The position numbers and the translations under genes are program-made. The notes beneath the pieces were generated by a model. It was not told the origin of the DNA and did no database searches. It saw nothing but the letters and a program-made list of their open reading frames with translations. Below are positions 6,696-10,293 of a DNA stretch of 10,293 bases, one piece after another. The stretch is from Clostridia bacterium (GTDB lineage Bacteria; Bacillota; Clostridia; Oscillospirales; CAG-272). The stretch is taken from contig JAFYRH010000064.1 of NCBI GenBank assembly GCA_017559555.1, positions 1 to 10,293 on the forward strand, given 5' to 3'. Positions within the stretch are counted from its first letter, which is position 1; the number at the start of each line of letters is the position of its first letter.

Positions 6696-7159
6696 AGCTT
6701 TTGGGAGCATTGCTCATTCTTTCGGTTGGCGTTTTTTCTGCCTTTGTCTCGGTGCAATATGAGAAAAAACGGCTGACTGTTGTAGACGGTTGGATCGACC
6801 TCATTCTTTACATTCGTGGGCAAATTGATTGTTATCTTTTGCCGATTGGGGATATTCTTTCGGGTGGAGATCGCGCGCTTTTTGAAGCTTGTATGTCCCC
6901 CTCAAATGCGGCAGACCTGCCCGCTATGCTTGAAGCTTCGGGTATCTATCTTGATGGGGATGCTAAGCACACCTTGGAAAGCTTTGTGCGCGAAATCGGT
7001 GCAGGATATCGCGAAGAACAACTGAAGCGATGCGATTTTTTCATCTCATCTCTGCGCAATCAACGCGAACGAATTGCCGCCGCACTCCCCATGCGTGTTC
7101 GTCTTTGTGCAACGCTTTGCATTTGCCTCTCTCTTGCAACGGCAATTCTTTTATGGTAA
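6689..7159 (+). CDS. spoIIIAB: Stage III sporulation protein AB
   Basis: This 156-residue inner-membrane protein of the mother-cell side of the SpoIIIA channel has an N-terminal hydrophobic helix (about 3-21), a helical soluble region with YEKKRLTVVDGWIDLILYIRGQI (24-46), and a C-terminal hydrophobic helix (about 139-156). B. subtilis SpoIIIAB is about 170 residues and its soluble domain resembles the type II secretion protein GspF. The ATG overlaps the end of spoIIIAA by 7 bases and has AAAGGAG upstream, inside spoIIIAA. Identification rests on this layout and on gene order as much as on sequence. Confidence 0.93.
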   Translation: MLKLLGALLILSVGVFSAFVSVQYEKKRLTVVDGWIDLILYIRGQIDCYLLPIGDILSGGDRALFEACMSPSNAADLPAMLEASGIYLDGDAKHTLESFVREIGAGYREEQLKRCDFFISSLRNQRERIAAALPMRVRLCATLCICLSLATAILLW

Positions 7160-7183
7160 TTACAATGATTTGGAGAATACAGG

Positions 7184-7378
7184 ATGGATATTTCCTTAAT
7201 TTTAAAAATTGCAGGCATTGGTATGTTGGTATCGGTTGCCTCACAGATTTTGAGTAAAAGCGGACGGGATGAGCAAGCCATGCTTGTAACAATTGCAGGA
7301 ATTATTGCGGCTTTGATGCTGTTGATCTCCCAAATTGGTGAGCTTTTTGATATGATCGTTTCGGTTTTTGGAATGTAG
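7184..7378 (+). CDS. spoIIIAC: Stage III sporulation protein AC
   Basis: This small membrane protein of 64 residues (about 68 in B. subtilis) has two hydrophobic helices (about 4-22 and 32-60), separated by the polar turn SKSGRDEQA (24-32), a hallmark of the SpoIIIAC family. It is part of the membrane module of the SpoIIIA channel. GGAG lies 8-9 bases before the ATG, within the 24-base gap after spoIIIAB. Its stop is one base before the spoIIIAD start. Confidence 0.95.
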   Translation: MDISLILKIAGIGMLVSVASQILSKSGRDEQAMLVTIAGIIAALMLLISQIGELFDMIVSVFGM

Positions 7379-7379
7379 A

Positions 7380-7772
7380 ATGACACCTCTTAAATTATGC
7401 ATGGTTGCGCTTTTAATTTTGGCAAGCACCATTGTTATTAAGCAATGGAAAGCTGACTTTTTACCACTTGTTCGCATAGGTGCGGTAGTTTTATTCGGTA
7501 TACTTCTCCTATCGAGCATCGAGCCTCTCCTCACTTTTTTTAGCGATTTGAGTACAAGAGCAGGGGCTTCACAATACGTTGAAATCATACTCAAGGGCTT
7601 AGGGATTGTCATTTTAACGCAAATTTGTTCAGATATTTGCAAAGATAGCGGTGAAGGTACGCTTGCCGGAAATATTGAAACGGTGGGAAAACTCGAGCTT
7701 CTCCTTTTGTGTATTCCCCTAATTGAAGAAATTCTCGGGACTGCCGAGCGGCTTTTGGAAATGGGAGGATAA
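7380..7772 (+). CDS. spoIIIAD: Stage III sporulation protein AD
   Basis: This 130-residue membrane protein (about 133 in B. subtilis) belongs to the same family as SpoIIIAC. Hydrophobic stretches lie near the N-terminus (CMVALLILASTIVI), after the segment KQWKADFLPLVRIG, and in the middle and C-terminal parts. The typical SpoIIIAD ending LLLCIPLIEEILGTAERLL is present. I chose the ATG at 7380, one base after the spoIIIAC stop. An upstream in-frame TTG (7368) lies inside spoIIIAC. Only GGA precedes the ATG, so translation is probably coupled to spoIIIAC. Confidence 0.93.
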   Translation: MTPLKLCMVALLILASTIVIKQWKADFLPLVRIGAVVLFGILLLSSIEPLLTFFSDLSTRAGASQYVEIILKGLGIVILTQICSDICKDSGEGTLAGNIETVGKLELLLLCIPLIEEILGTAERLLEMGG

Positions 7773-7775
7773 AGC

Positions 7776-8924
7776 ATGAAAACACGAATACTGATTTGTT
7801 TATTTTCTCTTCTCCTCTTGTTTCCGCTTCTTCAATTCATCGTTTTTGCAACGGAAACGCAAGACACGCAAACGCTCCCTGACGTTTATTTGGACTTGTT
7901 CAACAGTCTGCCGCCATCTATCTTGGAAAGTTTGCCAGAAGGGGCTCTTTCAAACAAAGCCGAAGAAGTTGGTGATGCCGTGGGAGAGATGAGCAGTTTT
8001 TCATTTCTTCTCCAAACGGTGCTTTCCTTGGTGGGGCTTCGTTTGGGCGATTGCCTCAAGCTTTTGTGCTCGGTGGTGGGGATTTTAATTTTATCCTCGA
8101 TTTGTCGCACCGTTTGCGCATCCCTTAAAAAGCCGGAAATCGCTCGCGCGTTCTCTTTGATGATAACACTCATTATCACCGTCACGATTTTTGGGGCGGG
8201 CTTTGGAACGATTGAGAGCACGGTTTCTTATTTTGGAACGCTCAATGCATTTACATCTGCCACAGTACCGCTGATGGGAAGTCTTTACATAATGGGGGGC
8301 AATGCCGCGGCGGCAGTTTCCACTTCGGCAGGGCTCTCACTCTTTATGACGGTTTTGGAAGAGATTGTTGGTAAGAGTATTGTTCCCTTTTGCGGCGTTT
8401 GTTTGGCACTGGCTCTCGTTGGTGCGTGCGAGGGCGGTCCCCGTTTGGGTGGGCTCTTGACAAGCTTAAAAAAGAATTATACCATAGTGCTTTCCTTTTT
8501 GATGATGCTCCTTTTGGCTATGCTTTCGGCACAAACCATTTTAGGGGCAAGCAAGGATACGCTTGCCATGCGAAGCGCCAAATTTGCGGCAGGAAGTCTC
8601 ATTCCCGTGGTGGGCGGTTCGGTTTCCGAGCTCTTGCGCTCGGTGAGCGCAGGGGTTGGCTTTATGAGAAGTGCCGTTGGCATTTGCGGTGTGCTTTTGC
8701 TGCTCTTTTTGATGCTTCCAACGCTTATAGAACTTCTTTTAGCACGTGCAACGTGGCAAATTTGCTCCTTATTTGCCGAAATTTTGGGGTGTGATGGGGA
8801 GCGACGGTTGCTTGATGAGTTCGCATCCATCAACGGCTATCTCATAGCGGCGGTTGCCATTTGCTCGTCGGTGCTCTTTCTCACCTTTACGCTTTTGACC
8901 CACTGCGCCACGGCGCTTGCTTGA
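7776..8924 (+). CDS. spoIIIAE: Stage III sporulation protein AE
   Basis: This is the large polytopic membrane protein of the SpoIIIA channel, thought to be permease-like. It has 382 residues, against about 399 in B. subtilis. A signal peptide (about 1-25, MKTRILICLFSLLLLFPLLQ with a likely cut after FVFA) precedes an external segment with LPPSILESLPEGALS (45-59). Several membrane helices follow from about residue 75. Family-typical features are KYNTI-like LKKNYTIVLSF, ASKDTLAMRSAKFAAGSLIPVVGGSVSE, and the helices around it. The ribosome binding site GGGAGG overlaps the end of spoIIIAD, 3 bases before whose stop it ends, so translation is close-coupled. Confidence 0.96.
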   Translation: MKTRILICLFSLLLLFPLLQFIVFATETQDTQTLPDVYLDLFNSLPPSILESLPEGALSNKAEEVGDAVGEMSSFSFLLQTVLSLVGLRLGDCLKLLCSVVGILILSSICRTVCASLKKPEIARAFSLMITLIITVTIFGAGFGTIESTVSYFGTLNAFTSATVPLMGSLYIMGGNAAAAVSTSAGLSLFMTVLEEIVGKSIVPFCGVCLALALVGACEGGPRLGGLLTSLKKNYTIVLSFLMMLLLAMLSAQTILGASKDTLAMRSAKFAAGSLIPVVGGSVSELLRSVSAGVGFMRSAVGICGVLLLLFLMLPTLIELLLARATWQICSLFAEILGCDGERRLLDEFASINGYLIAAVAICSSVLFLTFTLLTHCATALA

Positions 8925-8927
8925 CCT

Positions 8928-9428
8928 ATGGACGATATCAAAACTTATCTGCTCTCTATTTTTGCCACCGCGCTCCTCATTACCGTGGTGGACATCCTCG
9001 CGCCATCGAGCGCAGGCAGTGGACTTTCCAAACATTTGAAGTTGGTTTTGTCGTTTGTGTTCGTTTGCGTTCTCATCTCCCCTACCGTTTCGTTTGCCGA
9101 GCACCTTTTTGAGTTTGCAAACGGAAATTGGGAGTTTGGCGTAGAAGAAGACGTTAAAAATCATTATGCAACCGAGTTGCAGAACGCCCTTGACGATGCC
9201 TCAAAGGATTATTTTGTAGGGATGCTGACTCAAACGCTTTGCAAAGAATTCGAAATTGCCGATGGAGATCTTCGCACGCACGTGGAATGGACGGGCGAGA
9301 GTGAAAATCTGCGCCCCAAAAAGGTGACTCTGATTCTTTCGGGAAAGGCAATTTGGAAGGATGCAGGGAAAATGGAAGCCTATGTCACTTCCCTTTTGGG
9401 CTGCGATTGCGTGAGTGCAATTGAATAG
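8928..9428 (+). CDS. spoIIIAF: Stage III sporulation protein AF
   Basis: This 166-residue protein has two N-terminal membrane helices (about 7-24 and 38-56) and a soluble C-terminal domain with VTLILSGKAIW, corresponding to the ring-building-like fold known for SpoIIIAF. The B. subtilis protein is about 206 residues, so this one is shorter at the C-terminus. The start ATG is 3 bases after the spoIIIAE stop, and no Shine-Dalgarno sequence is visible, which points to translational coupling. Confidence 0.92.
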   Translation: MDDIKTYLLSIFATALLITVVDILAPSSAGSGLSKHLKLVLSFVFVCVLISPTVSFAEHLFEFANGNWEFGVEEDVKNHYATELQNALDDASKDYFVGMLTQTLCKEFEIADGDLRTHVEWTGESENLRPKKVTLILSGKAIWKDAGKMEAYVTSLLGCDCVSAIE

Positions 9429-9453
9429 AATTCGATAGAAAACAGGAGTTATT

Positions 9454-9957
9454 ATGTTCGATTTTTTGAAGAAAGGCAGTCTAAAGGAAAACGGACGTTT
9501 GCGACTATATCTTCTTTTGGGGTGTGGCGTGCTCGGTATTTTGCTCATTCTGTTTGGTAGTAGCACAAAAACGGCAGAAAAAACGTCGACGGAAACGCCT
9601 TACAGCACTTCCACCGACGAATTGGTGATTTATCAAGATTATTTGGAAAAACGCATCAAAACGCTTTGCGAGTCGGTAAGCGGTGTTCGAAACGTGACCG
9701 TTGTTGTCACACTTTCGGGCTCCTTTGAGTCGGTCTATGCCACCGAGTGGCCCGACGGAAACGAGGAATACGTCATTCTCGGTAGCGGTTCCTCCGCCTC
9801 CCCTATCTACCTCTCGCGCTCCGCGCCCGAGATCGCCGGCATCGGCATCGTTTGCTCGGGAGGGGCGAATGATCATATTCGACGAGAGTTGATTTCGTTG
9901 CTCTCCGCGACGTTTCATATCAGTTCGAATCGGATTTATATTGCAGATGCTGGATAA
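9454..9957 (+). CDS. spoIIIAG: Stage III sporulation protein AG (ring-forming)
   Basis: This 167-residue protein has one membrane helix (about 17-34), a low-complexity Ser/Thr linker (36-56), and a ring-building domain (about 58-165) of the type shared with secretion-ring proteins. SGVRNVTVVVTL (76-87) and EIAGIGIVCSGGANDHIRRE (126-145) are the two conserved halves. In B. subtilis SpoIIIAG (229 residues) assembles a large ring in the space between the two membranes. The insert between the two halves is shorter here. GGAG 8 bases before the ATG is a good ribosome binding site. The stop at 9955-9957 is the last confirmed stop of the operon in this window. Confidence 0.94.
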   Translation: MFDFLKKGSLKENGRLRLYLLLGCGVLGILLILFGSSTKTAEKTSTETPYSTSTDELVIYQDYLEKRIKTLCESVSGVRNVTVVVTLSGSFESVYATEWPDGNEEYVILGSGSSASPIYLSRSAPEIAGIGIVCSGGANDHIRRELISLLSATFHISSNRIYIADAG

Positions 9958-10021
9958 GGAGCAATCAACCAATTTCTTTTTTAAGTATGCCAAAAAACAA
10001 CACCTCTGTATGTCATCCTGA
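9947..10021 (+). pseudogene. Possible stump of spoIIIAH broken by a repeat
   Basis: A 24-codon frame starts at an ATG overlapping the end of spoIIIAG by 11 bases and reads MLDKEQSTNFFFKYAKKQHL before running into the foldback repeat, where it stops. Its basic N-terminus ending in KKQHL resembles the segment just before the membrane helix of SpoIIIAH, and its position is where spoIIIAH should begin. There is no clear ribosome binding site. The match is too short to be sure, and it may be chance. Confidence 0.2.
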
Positions 10022-10240
10022 GCTTGTCGAAGTTTTTTCGAGCGAAGAGCGAGGAAAAACCGAGGAGCGATAGCGACGAAGGGATCTCGTAACGAATTTC
10101 TGTGTCTTGCCAAAGTGAATGTTACATCCCGTGAAAAAGCCACCAAGATTTCAAGCGAGATCCCGCTTCGCCTTGTGGCTCGCGCTTTTACCTCGTTCTT
10201 CACTCGGTAAAAGTTCGACTACGCTCAGGATGACAGACAG
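10006..10240. repeat. Foldback intergenic repeat (MITE-like), 235 bases
   Basis: The ends are inverted copies. TGTCATCCTGAGC (10011-10023) is repeated perfectly as its reverse complement at 10223-10235, and CTGT/ACAG extends it to 10006 and 10240 with one mismatch. Arms 10011-10089 and 10156-10235 remain alignable over about 80 bases (roughly 70% by eye) and both end in GGGATCTCG at their inner edges, around a 66-base loop. Each arm has its own smaller hairpin (10032-10060 and 10185-10213, the latter with a perfect 8-bp stem). There is no open frame for a transposase. No clear target-site duplication is visible. The consensus TGTCATCCTGAGC is, from memory, widespread in uncultured Firmicutes and other gut bacteria. 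Its mobility is inferred only. Confidence 0.75.
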
Positions 10241-10271
10241 TGGGTTTATTGGTTTATATTCGTTCGCTTTC

Positions 10272-10293
10272 GGGATGTCGTGGGCGCCATCCC
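10272..10293. repeat. Probable start of a second, GC-rich palindromic repeat
   Basis: GGGATG (10272-10277) and CATCCC (10288-10293) form an inverted repeat around a 10-base interval that contains most of the palindrome GGCGCC. The pattern recalls a family of short GC-rich intergenic repeats in uncultured Clostridia, recognised from memory only. The element is cut by the window edge. Confidence 0.35.

Larger units (their letters stand above)
9958..10293. other. Intergenic stretch without an intact gene
   Basis: No intact gene is visible in these 336 bases. They hold about 50 bases of A/T-rich sequence after spoIIIAG, a 235-base foldback repeat, and what looks like the beginning of another repeat at the right edge. 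No separate terminator for the spoIIIA operon is seen apart from the foldback structure itself. Confidence 0.8.

Noticed and set aside
9987..10073. A 28-codon frame MPKNNTSVCHPELVEVFSSE inside the foldback repeat
   Set aside because: No ribosome binding site lies at a proper distance. The CHPELVE string is what the repeat end itself translates to in many genomes, so this is a repeat artefact.

Overview
The window looks like chromosomal DNA from an endospore-forming Firmicute, most likely an uncultured member of the class Clostridia. The reasons are a near-complete spoIIIA sporulation operon, strong AGGAGG-type ribosome binding sites, Clostridia-style housekeeping promoters, and intergenic foldback repeats of a kind common in uncultured Clostridia. 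No phage, CRISPR array, tRNA or rRNA was seen.

Left part (1-4570). A class II fructose-bisphosphate aldolase gene (minus strand) runs off the left edge and has a clear sigma-A-type promoter. Divergent from it is a MATE-family efflux transporter (plus strand, TTG start). The transporter converges on a B12-binding/radical SAM gene (minus strand). Their stop codons overlap in a TTAA palindrome, and the radical SAM terminator is encoded inside the last codons of the transporter. Upstream of the radical SAM gene, in the same direction and probably co-transcribed, is an arylamine N-acetyltransferase gene with its own strong promoter and a Glu where the catalytic Asp normally sits.

Middle (4542-5767). 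A minus-strand P-loop ATPase of the PRK06851 type, of unknown function, ends in a terminator whose T-tract lies inside the N-acetyltransferase promoter. Its protein appears internally duplicated, with a second P-loop that has lost its nucleotide-binding residues. It is transcribed divergently from spoIIIA, and its upstream region holds a good match to a sporulation sigma-E promoter, which suggests a mother-cell role.

Right part (5772-9957). spoIIIAA-AB-AC-AD-AE-AF-AG are in canonical order, tightly packed or overlapping. They encode the mother-cell half of the SpoIIIA-SpoIIQ channel: an ATPase, small membrane proteins and ring-building proteins. spoIIIAH, which normally follows spoIIIAG, is not present as a gene. 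A 235-bp foldback repeat (about 10006-10240) sits where it would start, and a second, different repeat seems to begin at the right edge. A 24-codon frame overlapping the end of spoIIIAG may be the stump of an interrupted spoIIIAH. An intact spoIIIAH could instead lie beyond the window.
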